A DNA stretch of 64,000 nucleotides, from positions 117,341,130-117,405,129 of the forward strand of contig NC_067169.1 in the NCBI RefSeq assembly GCF_903995435.1. Reading direction: 5' to 3'. Below are positions 44,336-55,250 of this stretch, piece by piece. The position numbers and the translations under genes were made by a program. How positions within the stretch are numbered: position 1 is the first letter of the stretch; every line of letters begins with the position of its first letter. Source of the DNA: Acomys russatus. Its lineage: Eukaryota > Chordata > Mammalia > Rodentia > Muridae. The notes below the pieces were generated by a model, which saw nothing but the letters and a program-made list of their open reading frames with translations, was not told the origin of the DNA and searched no databases.

Positions 44336-44775
44336 TGTTGTATTGTCCTGGCTCTTATTGGTTGTATTCTTATGCTGGTCTTTAACCATCTGGTTGTCCC
44401 TGGTGCCCATTGGACTTCTCAGGAAGGGAGGAAGAAGCCTGGGATGAAGGTAGGATATTCCTACAGACTAGCAGCCCTCCTCAGGATTGTGGGTAGGGCT
44501 GTCAGCTGGGGGTTGGATCTCAGGAAATAGCCTTAATCTCTCCTCTGCTGGCTGTATTACAGTTAAACCTACATGCATGGGATTAGGGTGGAAGTGGGGT
44601 GTAACCTGGATGATCCTGAGGTTTGGCAGGTCTCCTCAAGAAGGCATGTCAAGCTGTGGACCAAAGACTTGGACCATGTGTCCCTTGGACCTGGGATCCC
44701 TCCTTAGGCAGGCAGGTAGAGCCGTAGGTCCATAGGCTGGGTGATCCTGGAGGCCAGGAGGCCTCGTCAGTAAGG
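44336..44775 (-). mobile_element. L1 5' UTR (antisense)
   Basis: GC-richer than its surroundings and directly upstream (minus strand) of the ORF1 remnant. On the minus strand 'GAGGCCTCCTGGCCTCCAGG' plus 'ATCACCCAGCC' is echoed about 160 nt later by 'GAGGAGACCTGCCAAACCTC' plus 'AGGATCATCCAGG', suggesting two diverged promoter monomers. Confidence 0.55.
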
Positions 44776-45555
44776 TCAGAAAAAGATATTCAAGCAAATG
44801 GACCCAATAAGGAAGATAATATATTCAATTTAATATCTGACAAAATAGACTTCAAACCAAAACTATTCAGTAGAGATATGGAAGAATACTCTATACTAAT
44901 TAAAGTCCACCTATAGGATATTACAATTCTAAACAAGTAAGTCCCAAACGTAAGTGTATCTATGTTCATAAAAGAAACACTACTACAGCTAAAATCACAT
45001 ACTACCCCTAAAACACTGATAGTACCCCGCTGTAACCAATAGACATGTCATCCAAAGACTAAACAAACACTGGAGCCAATAATAAGCCAATGGACATAAC
45101 AGATATTTATATTGCACCAAAACATTAAACGATGTATTTTCCCAGAAGCTCATGGAACTTTATCTATAATTGGCCATATACTGTCATCAAAGAAGTCTCA
45201 ACAGAAACAAGAAAATTTAAATAACACCTTACATCCTATCTATATTTGAACACCATAGGTTAAAGCTAGATATCAAAAACATCAGAAACAACAGGAAGCT
45301 TAAAAACTCATGGAAATTGAACAACTCTCTACTGAGTGAAAAATGGTTTCAAGACAGTAATTCAGAAATTAAAATTTTTATAGAATTGAACAAAAATGAA
45401 AATAAAACATGCCCCAATTTATGGGACACAATGGAGGTGATTCTAAAAGACAAGTTCATAGCAATATGCCCCTACGTTTTTTAATGGAGGAATCTCATAT
45501 TAGTAACTTAACAGCACAAATGAAAGCTATTCTGACAGATTTAAGATGAAATGAC
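44776..45555 (+). pseudogene. L1 ORF2 endonuclease-region remnant
   Basis: Sense-strand blocks 'aagcaaatggacccaataag', 'aaaatagacttcaaaccaaa', 'catggaactttatctataat', 'tggccatatactgtcatcaa', 'atgggacacaatggaggtg' follow the L1 endonuclease domain. Frame destroyed by stops. It lies head-to-head with the L1 to its left. Confidence 0.65.
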
Positions 45556-45905
45556 AAAGTAGTTTTGATTTGCATTTTCCTGATGACTAAGGACATTGAA
45601 TATTTCTTTAAGTGTTTCTCAAGTATTTCCTTTTGTAAGAATTTTCTGTCTAGATCTGTACCTCAATTTTGAATTGTTTTGGAGGGGTGTTGTTGTTTTG
45701 TTTTCTTGAGATCCAGTTTTTTGAAGTTTCTTTATTTTATTTATTTCCCTTTTTTTGGATACCAAACCTCTGTTGGATGAATAAAAAAAAAGTCCTTTTT
45801 CCATTCTGTAGGATGCCACGGTGTTAAGATGATAGTGTCATTTGCCTTGCAAGTCTTTTTCAGTTTCATGAAGTACCATTTATTAATTGTTAATCTTAGA
45901 GCCTG
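45556..45905 (-). mobile_element. L1 ORF2 fragment (antisense)
   Basis: 'gttttgatttgcattttcct', 'tgatgactaaggacattgaa', 'aagtcctttttccattctgt', 'accatttattaattgttaat' are the antisense of ORF2 as at 51190-51520, with a divergent middle. Confidence 0.7.
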
Positions 45906-45924
45906 GTGGTGCTCTTCTCTCTTT

Positions 45925-46010
45925 GTTGTGGTGCTAAGGATGAACTTAGGGTTTCACACATGCTAGACAACTCCTCTCTACCCTTGACCTACATTCCCAG
46001 TCCTCAGTCC
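45925..46010 (-). mobile_element. ID-type SINE (antisense)
   Basis: 'gtggtgctaaggatgaactt', 'agggtttcacacatgctaga', 'cttgacctacattcccagtc' are the reverse of the ID core ('ctggggatgtagctcag...agcatgcgaggccctgggttc'). Confidence 0.7.
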
Positions 46011-46129
46011 TTATTTTTATGTACCTGTTTATATTCGAATGGCAGAGAAAAGAAAGGGTATTGTTATGTCTCAAACCCATGGATATTTGATAACTATTGT
46101 GTTTAATAACATATAAAAGCCTATGATGG

Positions 46130-46490
46130 CTACCAGGTTCTCCCAGCATTCCTTTAATTGGGTCCTCCTGAATTGCCTACCCCAACCCTACCCTGAACTC
46201 TCCAAGCCAGGGTATGAGCTGTCCTTGCCCCAGCTGTTCTTCCCTCTATAATCCATCCATTTTGGCTATGCCAGTCTCCTGACACAAGCAACCACTCTTG
46301 GTTGGCTGTTCCTCTCTTGTTCTCAATCCAGCTCTTTCTTCACACAGGCCAGATCAGTCTAACCATATTTATTCTGGACTCACCTCTATGTTTGTCTCTG
46401 TCTGTATATTCCTTTTTATATATAATAAACCTTCTCCTGCACCATATTTAGAAGCAGTCATGTGTTCCTTTTATTTATTTATTTTTCATT
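46130..46490 (+). mobile_element. Rodent ERV LTR with polyadenylation signal
   Basis: 'gtcctcctgaattgcctacc', 'gagctgtccttgccccagct', 'ttcttgttctcaatccagct'-like sequence, 'tttatatataataaaccttc' (AATAAA at about 46425) and 'cagtcatgtgttccttttat' match an LTR repeat I remember from rodents. No internal viral sequence adjoins it. Confidence 0.5.
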
Positions 46491-46547
46491 CAGGTGTGGA
46501 TTTGAGTAGCTGGGGAAGCGGGAACCAGATCCTTCCCTCTATTATCC

Positions 46548-46658
46548 CCTAGATTGTTCAGTGAGTAAAGTTGCTTGTTATCAAGCCCAGTGACACATTC
46601 AATTCCTGGAACCCAAATAGTATAGAATAAAACTGATTTCCACATGCATGTGCACAAA

Positions 46659-46660
<2 letters not shown>
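46548..46660 (+). mobile_element. B3/B4-type SINE remnant
   Basis: 'agattgttcagtgagtaaag', 'ttgcttgttatcaagcccag', 'cattcaattcctggaaccc' match the tRNA-derived head of B3/B4 SINEs; a (CA)n tail follows. Confidence 0.6.

Positions 46661-46694
<34 letters not shown>
46661..46694. repeat. (CA)n microsatellite
   Basis: CA repeat forming the tail of the SINE. Confidence 0.9.
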
Positions 46695-46698
<4 letters not shown>

Positions 46699-47094
46699 TT
46701 GTTATGCCTTTAATATTCTGAGTTTCAATTACTGTCAAAATGGTTTTTATGGACAAACATCTTGTAAGAAGTATGCTACAAGATGCTATTTGTGTTTAGA
46801 ACAAGATTGTTCAGTACCTGAATTATAGTGAGATAAATCTCTCAGGATTTATCAGTAAAGACCTTCCCTCATGAAAAAAGAAATGCCATTCTTTTTCATT
46901 TATTCCTTGAACTCCTTTAAAAAATGTGCCTTCCTATTTGCATGACAGTAGAACTACTGTGTGTTCCACATAAAGACAGAAATTCTAAACCACAATGACA
47001 AGGTCACATGTTCAGGGTATATACATTGAAATCTACACTTCAAGAGACAATCGTTAATAGAACAGAGGAGAAATACTAGGAGTATTGGGTTGAT
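46695..47094. other. No recognised feature
   Basis: Unique-looking flank. Confidence 0.4.
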
Positions 47095-47106
47095 AAGACT
47101 TGAAGA

Positions 47107-47568
47107 GAATAGCAAAATAAAAGGATACAGAGGGTCCTAGAAACTTACAAGTAGAACAATATGATAGGCAGATTTGGGCCCAGGGGTCCCGCTCAAACTA
47201 AGGCACCAGCCAAGGACAATACAGGCGGTAAACTTTAAACCCCTTCCCAGATCTAGCCAATGGTCAGAACATTCTCTACAGTTGAGTGGAGAGTGTGATA
47301 TGACTTTCTCACGTACTCTGGTGCCTCACATTTGACCATGTCCCCTGGAGGGGGAGACCTGGTGGTACTCAGAGGAAGGACAGCAGGTTACCGAGAAGAG
47401 ACTTGATACCCTATGAGCATATACAGGGGGAGGTAATCCCCCTCAGGAACAGTCATAGGGGAGGGGAATAATGGGAAAATGGGGGGGGAGGAGTGGGAGG
47501 ATACAAGGGATGGGATAAACATTGAGATGTAACAAGAATAAATTAATAAAAAAAATTCTTAAAAAAAA
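47107..47568 (+). mobile_element. Young 5'-truncated L1 with 12-bp TSD
   Basis: L1 3' UTR from about 47140 ('gagggtcctagaaacttaca', 'gctcaaactaaggcaccagc', 'gacaatacaggcggtaaact') through 'gggatgggataaacattgag' and an A-rich tail. AAGACTTGAAGA occurs at 47095-47106 and 47569-47580. It shares nearly all of its last 260 nt with 23317-23590. Confidence 0.9.
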
Positions 47569-47580
47569 AAGACTTGAAGA

Positions 47581-48655
47581 CATCTGTATAAGAGATTAAA
47601 TAAGTGACAAAATGTTTCCTCCTCTTTCCCTTAAGAGGATTCTATAACTTTCCTATAGTAGCTTGTGATTTGTAATGTTTCCTATGGTAGGGATAAGCAT
47701 TTTCACCCCATTTATTATACTTGGTCAATGGACTGTAAGTAGACATGACATAGGTTATATCTTAAGATAATTTGAACCTAATTGTATTATATAATTCTGG
47801 TTATCTTTTATCTCTCCTCCATGTATATTACCTTCTTCTGAATCAAGGCTACTCCTTCAGCCTGCATCATAGAATAAGAAAATGTACAAAGCTTATTTGT
47901 ATACAATAATAGATCCATCTATGTCAGCAGCTAACTGGACAAAGAAAAAAATTATTACTACAAGTCATCTGAGAGTTTGAGGCTGTTTGTTACTGCAACA
48001 AAGCTGACTAATACACTAGGGTATCTGTACTCAGTTAAACTTGAAAATATAGAGGGGAGTGTATAGAAGGCAAGTATGCTCCAATTGATCTTTTGGTGAT
48101 TTTGGTTTTCAAACCCGACAACACACATAAAAATTATGTTCTTGTACCACTCATTGCTGTCTCTGGGCCTGGAATTTTCTCATTACTTGTAATTATTACC
48201 TCCTTGTAGTTATTCCCTATGCTTGAGTTCCCCTTGATGAGGAATTCCATGTCTGTGAGGCTCAGCAACAATAGATTTGTTTTTCTTTTCTACCATTAAT
48301 TGCTTTACTGCAAAAACAAAAACACTTGCTACTTCTCAACACTTGCTGGTTCCCAGCTCTTCCTTGCATCATTTACTACTAAAACATGCTATAATATTTT
48401 TGTTACTCAGCAATAGACATAAATATACAGATATTCTCACACTGCTGCCAAAAACTAGCAGCCAATCGGTGTAGTAGACTTTGGGTCATCAGAAGTAGCT
48501 TTATCTATGAACAAAGACCTCATTTTTCTTCTATTAGCATCTGTTCCATTGATTCTGATTCTGATGTTTCACACATGACTACGTGTTCCATGCCATGTTT
48601 TCACATGTTACACTAGTAAAGAGTCTTACACATTTTCTGTTTATATAATACAACT
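47581..48655. other. No recognised feature
   Basis: Unique-looking, AT-rich; no credible frame. Confidence 0.4.
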
Positions 48656-49920
48656 CCTAAATGTGGAGCCTTAATTTCAAGATGGCAGAGCCCAGTGTCT
48701 ACCTGTCTAGGGAGCAGAGGATTGGAGGCTGCAATACTGACAAAAGGGAAGAAGTTGGAGAAAATCAGAGCCAGAACCCCCATCATGGCCAGATATCTCT
48801 GGGTTTGGGAGTCACAAACTTCGAGCACCTTGCACCCCTCTGAATACTTTAAGGGAGAGCAGGCACCCTGGGAAACAGGATCTGTACAGCAAAACCGAGT
48901 TTGGAGAGTCGAGTCAGGCTTGGGCCACAATCCACAATAGATGCTATTCTGAAGATACCTGTGGTACACTCTGGCAGTTTTGGGCTTGGATCTTTCTCCA
49001 CGTACCCGTTGCTTGTCTGCTTAGCCCATCTGAGACCCAGAGAGCTAACAAGAAAAATAGAGTCAGCACAGGCCACAACACAGATTAGATGATATCCCTC
49101 CGAGGCATGTGGGACACTGGAGCAGCTCTGAGCTTGGATCTCACTCCACACACCCGCTGCTCACAAGCCTGGCCCATCTGGGTCACAGAGAACTAACAAA
49201 CAAAGGTAAGTTGGCATGGGCCACACCTCACATTAGTTGCTGTCTCAAAGGAGCCTGTGAGTCATCCAAGCAGCTTTGGGCTTGGACTTCTCCCCACTCC
49301 CTGCTGCTTACCGACCTGGACTACCTTGGTCACAGAAAGTGAACCAGCAGAGGTGAGTAGGCTTTCGCCACAACATACATTATCTCCAAGGAGGCCTGAG
49401 GGGCAGCCAAGCAGCTTTCAGCTTGAAACTCTCCCATCCTGATCTTTTCCTGTCTTACCTAACTGAGACAAGAGACAGGGAACCCAGTAGACCTGAGCTG
49501 GATGCAGGCTCCAACACCCACTGTCCACCATCCTGAGAAGGCCTCTGGGGAGCCCTAGCAAACAGACTTTAGATTTGAGCTCACTCAATTTAGAAGACTA
49601 TGAATCCATGATTGGATCATCTCTTCAGCCTAGCTTCTGATGAGATCCTCATGGTATAAAATATCACAACTGAAGAAAAATGAGGAGAAGAACAAATGAA
49701 AAAGAGATATACAGAGCAATACAGATACATTTTACAAGACAAGAAAGCAAAAAGCATGGAGAAACCAGTTTTACTCATTTTGAGATACCTTGCTTTCTCA
49801 AGAAATCAATCATCAAGGTCCTAAAAAAACTAAATTATTCCCTTCTGATGAGACTGTCCAACCAGTGGAAAATACATTCAATTATAGCCTATCAACACTT
49901 AACATCATAAAACTGAAGGT
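48656..49920 (+). mobile_element. Array of ~145-bp monomers, probable L1 promoter
   Basis: After a start resembling L1 5' ends ('caagatggcagagcccagtg' at 48678) come tandem units at about 48830-48960 (partial), 48961-49108, 49109-49256, 49257-49397 and 49398-49543, then a partial unit. Shared phrases are 'agcttggatct(c/t)', 'cccgytgctt', 'tggcccatctggg' and 'gggccacaac'. Monomer arrays of this kind act as promoters of rodent L1 elements. Downstream, 49560-49920 is A-rich like an ORF1 leader, but I could not recognise ORF1p in it. Confidence 0.6.
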
Positions 49921-50125
49921 TAGGTTTCTTTTTTTATTTTTAAGAGATATTTTATTTTTATTCTTAGAGCAATGACACATGGGTTCAAATTGATTAAAAG
50001 TACAGAAAATTTTAAGTTCTACGCTTATTGTACATGAAGTACTGACCAATGTGTTGCTTATGAACTTGGGCAACAATAATCACCATTGTCATACTGATTA
50101 GAAATAAATCCTCAGATCTATCAGA

Positions 50126-51855
50126 TATTCTTTTTTTAAAAAACACATTTTTATTGAAAAATAAAATAATTCATATTACATCTCATTTTCTATCCCATCC
50201 CATGCATCCTCCCATTCCTCCCTCCCTCCCACTTTCACCCCATTCCCCCTTCCCTATGACTGTGACCGAGGGGGACCTCCTCCCCCTGAATATGGTGCTA
50301 GGGTATCAAGTCTCTTCTTGGTAGTCCGCTATCCTTCCTCCAAGTGCCATTGGGCCTCCCCAACAAAGGGACATGGCCAAATATGGGGCACCAGAGATCC
50401 TGTGAAAGTCAGTCCCCAGTCTCCACTTAACTGTGGAGAATGTTCTGTCCCTTGGTTAGATCTGAGTAGGGGTTTGATGATGACTGCACGTTTTGTCCTT
50501 GGTTGGTGCCTTTGATCAAGCAGAACCCCTAGGCTCAGATCCACCCATCATAATGCTCCTCTTGTAGGTTTCTAGGACCCTCTGGATCCACCTACTTCCC
50601 TATCCCCTATATTTTTCTCACCTAGAGTCTCAATAGGATGTTCTCACCTCTATCCCACTTTCCTGGTAGGTGCAGACTTTCTTGGGACCTGCCCCTTGGG
50701 CTAGTGTCCAGTTATAAGTGAGTATATACCATTTGAGTCTCTCTGCTTCTGGGTTAGCTCACTCATTATGATCATTTCTAGTTCAATCCATTTGTCCACA
50801 AATTTCGGGAATTCCTTGTTTTTAATAGCTGAGTAGTATTCCATAGTGTATATGTACCACAGTTTCTTTATCCATTCTTCTACTGAGGGACACTTAGGCT
50901 GCTTCCATGTTCTGGCGATTATGAATAAGGCTGCTATGAACATGGTTGAGCAAATTTTCTTGTTGTGTGCTGGAGCATCTTCTGGGTATATTCCAAGGAG
51001 TGGAATAGCTGGGTCTTGAGGAAGCCCTATTCCCATTTTTCTGAGATAGCACCAGATAGTTTTCCAAAGTGGCTGTACTAGTTTGCACTCCCACCAGCAA
51101 TGAAGGAGTGTTCCTCTCTCTCCACATCCTCGCCAGCATGTGTTGTAACGTGAATGTTTGATTTTAGCCATTCTGATGGGTGTAAGATGGAATCTCAGAG
51201 TTGTTTTGATTTGCATTTCTCTGATGACTAGAGATGTTGAGCATTTCTTTAAGTGTGTCTCAGCCATTTGACATTCCTCTGTTGAGAATTCTCTGTTTAA
51301 TTCTGAGCCCCATTTCTCAATTGGGTTATTTGGTTTGGTGGCGTTTAATTTCTTGAGTTCTTTATAAAGTTTGGATATTAGACTTTTGTCAGATGCAGGG
51401 TTGGTGAAGATTATTTCCCAGTCTGTAGGCTGTCGTTTTGTTCTTTTGACAGTGTCTCCTGCCTTACAGAAGCTTCTCAGCCTCATGAGGTCCCATTTAT
51501 TAATTGTTGACCTTAAGACCTGGGCTGTTGGTGTTCTTTTCAAAAAGTTGTCTCCTGTGCCAATGTGTTCCAGGCTGTTCCCCACTTTTTCTTCTAACTG
51601 ACTTAGTGTCTCTGGTTTTATATTGAGGTCTTTAATCCATTTGGACTTGAGTTTTGTGCATGGTGACAAGTATGGGTCCAATTGCATTTTTCTACATGTA
51701 GAAATCCAGTTAGACCAGCACCATTTGTTGAAGATGCTATCCTTTTTCCATTAAATAGATTTGGCTTCTTTGTCAAAAATCAGGTGACTATATGTGTGTG
51801 GATTCATATCTGGGTCTTTGATTCGATTCCATTGATCAACCAGCCTATTCTAAGG
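50126..51855 (-). mobile_element. 5'-truncated L1: 3' UTR and ORF2 C-terminal third
   Basis: T-rich tail at about 50132-50165, 3' UTR to 50700, then ORF2. The 5' truncation is at about 51855 ('cagcctatt'), where the L1 match stops. It is the least damaged L1 coding piece in the window. No TSD was evident. Confidence 0.92.
50701..51687 (-). CDS. L1 ORF2p C-terminal fragment, 328 codons open
   Basis: The full-length parent protein (about 1,280 residues) has endonuclease, reverse transcriptase and Cys-rich domains. Only the part after the reverse transcriptase is here. From residue 20 it reads LNIKPETLSQLEEKVG, and the Cys-rich segment near residues 190-210 has TCWRGCGERGTLLHCWWECK. It ends NGIYSLITGH. 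No internal stop over the whole 987 nt. The catalytic domains are absent, and the first Met is internal, so this is a remnant and not a functional gene. Confidence 0.8.
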   Translation of the reverse strand: MQLDPYLSPCTKLKSKWIKDLNIKPETLSQLEEKVGNSLEHIGTGDNFLKRTPTAQVLRSTINKWDLMRLRSFCKAGDTVKRTKRQPTDWEIIFTNPASDKSLISKLYKELKKLNATKPNNPIEKWGSELNREFSTEECQMAETHLKKCSTSLVIREMQIKTTLRFHLTPIRMAKIKHSRYNTCWRGCGERGTLLHCWWECKLVQPLWKTIWCYLRKMGIGLPQDPAIPLLGIYPEDAPAHNKKICSTMFIAALFIIARTWKQPKCPSVEEWIKKLWYIYTMEYYSAIKNKEFPKFVDKWIELEMIIMSELTQKQRDSNGIYSLITGH

Positions 51856-51959
51856 CATGAACTCTTGTAAACAACTTCTAATAAACTTTATAATTTCTAA
51901 TATTTACAATAACTCTTCACTATAAGCAGAGTTATCTCCAATCTTCACGTGGTATAATT

Positions 51960-52760
51960 ACTGTATAAGTTTTCCACTGCTGCTATAACAAATCACAAAT
52001 TTAGCAGCTTAAAAACACATCCATTCGTAACCTAACAGCTTTGTAGATCAGAATCCTCCAAGATGCTGACAGGGCTGTGCTTCTTTTTGGAGAATCCATG
52101 TTTGTACTGTTGATGGAATTGTACTTCTTATAGTCGTGAGTCTACAAGTCCATTTCCTTGCTGGCTATCACTCAGGAGCTTCTCTCAGCTCCCTTCATCT
52201 TCCCACACCTGCAGCACCCAATGTAGTCTTTCATGATTTACATTTCTCTAACTTTCTTTTTTAAATTTTATTTTAATTTTATTAATTTATTCAGATTACA
52301 ACTCAATTGCTATCCCATCACTTGTATCCTCCCATTCCTCCCTCCCTCCCTCCCACTTTCACTCTATTCCCCTCCCCTAGGTCTATGACCAAGGGGGACC
52401 TCCTCCCCCACTATATGGACATAGGCTATCAAGTCTCATCTTGGTAGCCTGCTTAGTCTTTCTTTGACTGCCACCAGGCCTCCCCACAAAGGGGAGGTGG
52501 TCAAATCCAAGTTTCTCTTTCACTTCTGCCTTTTCTTCCTCTACATTGTTCTGACTTCAGCTAGAGAAAATCTGTTTTGAAGGGCCTATTTGATTAAATT
52601 GGATCTACATGGGTAATCTTCACTACTTTGTGAACACAAGCTCTGTAGCCTCAATTATATGTATACTTGACTCTGTCATAGAAGATAATATATCCAGTTT
52701 CTGAGTATTAGGATTTGTGCATATTTGAGGGGGAACATTGTTGTGTCTAGCACATTACCC
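51960..52760 (-). mobile_element. MLT1-like MaLR LTR (antisense), split by L1
   Basis: Left part: 'ttttccactgctgctataac', 'aaatttagcagcttaaaaac'. Right part, beyond the L1 at 52256-52509: 'gggcctatttgattaaattg', 'tctgagtattaggatttgtg', 'gggggaacattgttgtgtct'. These are the two ends of an antisense MaLR LTR ('ttccattgctgctgtaacaaa...attaggatgtggacat'). Confidence 0.55.
52256..52509 (-). mobile_element. 5'-truncated L1 3' UTR inside the MLT1-like LTR
   Basis: T/A-rich tail, 'ttattcagattacaactcaa', C/T-rich UTR and 'ccccacaaaggggaggtggt'. Same UTR subtype as 2523-2805 and 57115-57540. The TSD is not clear. Confidence 0.8.
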
Positions 52761-52850
52761 AATATCACATATTTAGAAAGTAGCAGAGGCAGTTGTGAAC
52801 CAAGTAATTTGAGGCTATAAAGTCCATGTCCATGAGTTCGCCTTACTTTA
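52740..52850 (-). mobile_element. MIR-like fragment (antisense, tentative)
   Basis: 'caatatcacatatttagaaa', 'gtagcagaggcagttgtgaa' and 'ccaagtaatttgaggc' resemble antisense MIR ('aaggtcacacagctagtaag...ggcagagccaggattc'). Confidence 0.35.
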
Positions 52851-52860
52851 TTAATATGTT

Positions 52861-53754
52861 TAATTAGTTATGGCATATAATGATGGAAGAACAGGGGTGT
52901 AAAATATCTTAAGCAAGGCATAAATGATATTTGTAAACAAAATCTGTTTCCAATTCTTAACATAATTTATACCTTTTTAATAAAGCACTTGAAATAATTA
53001 GTTTATGAAAATATCAATGTTATTTTACTCAACATTCTGAAAGAATTGTGATAGCATATATTAAATATACATATTATTTTCCCAATAAATACAGATGAAA
53101 ATTGCCTGAATCATTTTGCTAATTTATTCAAGACTAGGTAAGCTTATTCTTGGCAGAAATGAAAGGACTTAAAATACAAAACATTCTCTAAGATCCATTA
53201 ACACAAGAAATGCTAGAATTTTAATACTCAGGCACACACTGCCACCAATTGTCAGAAATAGCACAGGCCCCACAATATTTCCCAGAAGGGAGAAGGCTGA
53301 CTCACTAAACCATACAGGAAGGGCTTATTTTTCTTTTACAGTGTGTTTTAATGGAGTCCTACACTTCTTTAGATGCAGACACCAGCAGACGCCTTGTCAG
53401 AGTTACATCAAGCAGGGTAAACAATAAAGTCATTAGAGATCATTTTTTGAGTTGAACCTGCCCATCATTAAGATCTGATAAAGACACAGATCACATTTAA
53501 ATTAGATGCCTAATAACTGTTTTCTTAGTATGTCACCACTAAATTATGGTATCCAGGGATTCATATACTTATTTGACTAATCCTGACCAAACCAAGAGAG
53601 ACAGACTAACACATGTCTTGTTCATTGCTCTTCAAGATGATCTAATTGAGAAAGTCTAGAGTATATCAAAGTATAAGTAAGGAATGTGTATCCAAAGAAT
53701 AAAGCAGTAAGTGCCAAGTGAATAAATAATAATTAAAATCTGCTTGAGAATATT
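52861..53754. other. No recognised feature
   Basis: AT-rich unique-looking sequence. Confidence 0.4.
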
Positions 53755-54222
53755 TTTAAAAAGATTCAACATTAGTCATAGGAACATGCAAATCAAAACA
53801 ACAAAATGCCAGTTCACACTCACCAAATGGCTCTGATTTTTTAAAATAGAAAATAACAGAATATGGAAGAATTGGAACCTTTATGCATTACTGGTGATGA
53901 TATTTTAAAGTGGTTCAACTGTTTTTTAACATAGTTTGACAAAATGATCAGCTGTGCTTGCAGATACCTATGGATGAAGAACCCACCAATGCAAATATAT
54001 GTAAATATATGACTATACATACACACACAAAAGAACTGAAAACATGTATTCAAGTACATATTCATCAACATAACTTGGATGTTAATAAATGCTCACAGCA
54101 GCATTACTCATGAAAACCAAAATGTAGGATAAAACTCAAATATCCCTCAGCTGATTACTAAAGTTGTTATAGTATAAACAACCATACAACAGAAAATTAT
54201 TCTACAATATACAAAATCTTCT
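53755..54222 (+). mobile_element. Ancient L1 ORF2 fragment
   Basis: Diverged sense-strand ORF2 tail: 'aacatgcaaatcaaaacaac', 'aaaatgccagttcacactca', 'gcattactggtgatgatatt', 'cacagcagcattactcatga', 'tgttatagtataaacaacca'. Confidence 0.6.
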
Positions 54223-55250
54223 AATAGTTTTAGTGTAGCTGGTTTTGTGTTGAAGTCTTGATCCACTTGACTTGAGTTTTGTGTACAGTGATAAATATGG
54301 ATCTATTTGCATTCTTCTACATGCAGACATCCAGTTAGACCAGCACCACTTGTTGAAGATGTTTTCTTTTTTCCATTGTATGGTTTTGGCTTCTGTGTCA
54401 AAAATCAGGTGTCCATAGGTATGTCGGTTTATTTCTGGGTCTTCAATTCAGTTTCAATGTGGTTATTATTATTACTGCTGTATAGTACATCTTGAAATGA
54501 AGGAGGTTGGTTGATACCTCCAGAACTTCTTTTAGGGTAAAGAATTGTTTTAGCTATCCTGGGTGTTTTATTAAGTCTTGGAGAGATCAGGGATAAAAGC
54601 CATGTACCTATACACAATAAAGACAATAGCTAACATCACATTAAATGGAAAGAAACATAAAGCAGTTCCACTAAATTCAAGGACAAGACAAGGCTGCCAA
54701 CTATCTCCTTATCTATTCAAAATAATACTGGAAGTTCTAGCTAGATCAATAAGACAACTAAAGGAGATCAAGGGGGATGCAAACTGAAAAGGAAGAAATC
54801 AAACTATCACTATTTGCAGATGACATGATAGTATACATAAGTGATCCCCAAAATTCTACCAGAGAACTCCTATAGCTGATAAACACCTTCAACAAAGTGA
54901 CTAGATACAAAATTAACACAAAAAATCAGTATCTATTTTTTATACAAACAATAAACAGGTAAAGAAAGAAATTAGGGAAACACTACTCTTCACAATAGGC
55001 ACAAATAATATAAATTATTTTGGTGTAACTCTAACTAAGCAAGAGAAATACCTGTATGATAAAAACATCAAGTCTCTGAAGAAAGAAATTGAAGAAGGCA
55101 TCAGAAAATGGAAAGATTTCCCATGCTCATGGATCAACATAGTAAAAAATAGCCATCTTACCAAAACAATCTGCAGATTCAATGCAGTTCTCATCAAAAT
55201 TTCAACAAAATTCTATAAGACTCAAAAGAGCAATCTTCAATTTCATATAA
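54223..55250. pseudogene. Inverted L1 ORF2 reverse-transcriptase pieces
   Basis: 54223-54568 is antisense ORF2 ('cagttagaccagcaccactt', 'gtcaaaaatcaggtgtccat'). 54569-55250 is sense ORF2 covering the reverse transcriptase: 'tgtacctatacacaataaag', 'aggctgccaactatctcctt', the FADD catalytic box ('tttgcagatgacatgatag' at about 54815), 'aaattattttggtgtaactc'. In L1 order the antisense piece follows directly after the sense piece. The frame is broken by stops. No poly(A) or TSD is visible. Confidence 0.8.

Noticed and set aside
45925..46010. tRNA-like sequence
   Set aside because: It is an antisense ID SINE (tRNA-Ala-derived), not a tRNA gene; no clover-leaf with intact acceptor stem.
48613..49442. 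Several 60-118 codon frames on both strands
   Set aside because: They lie in a tandem monomer array and repeat with its period; no start or domain support.
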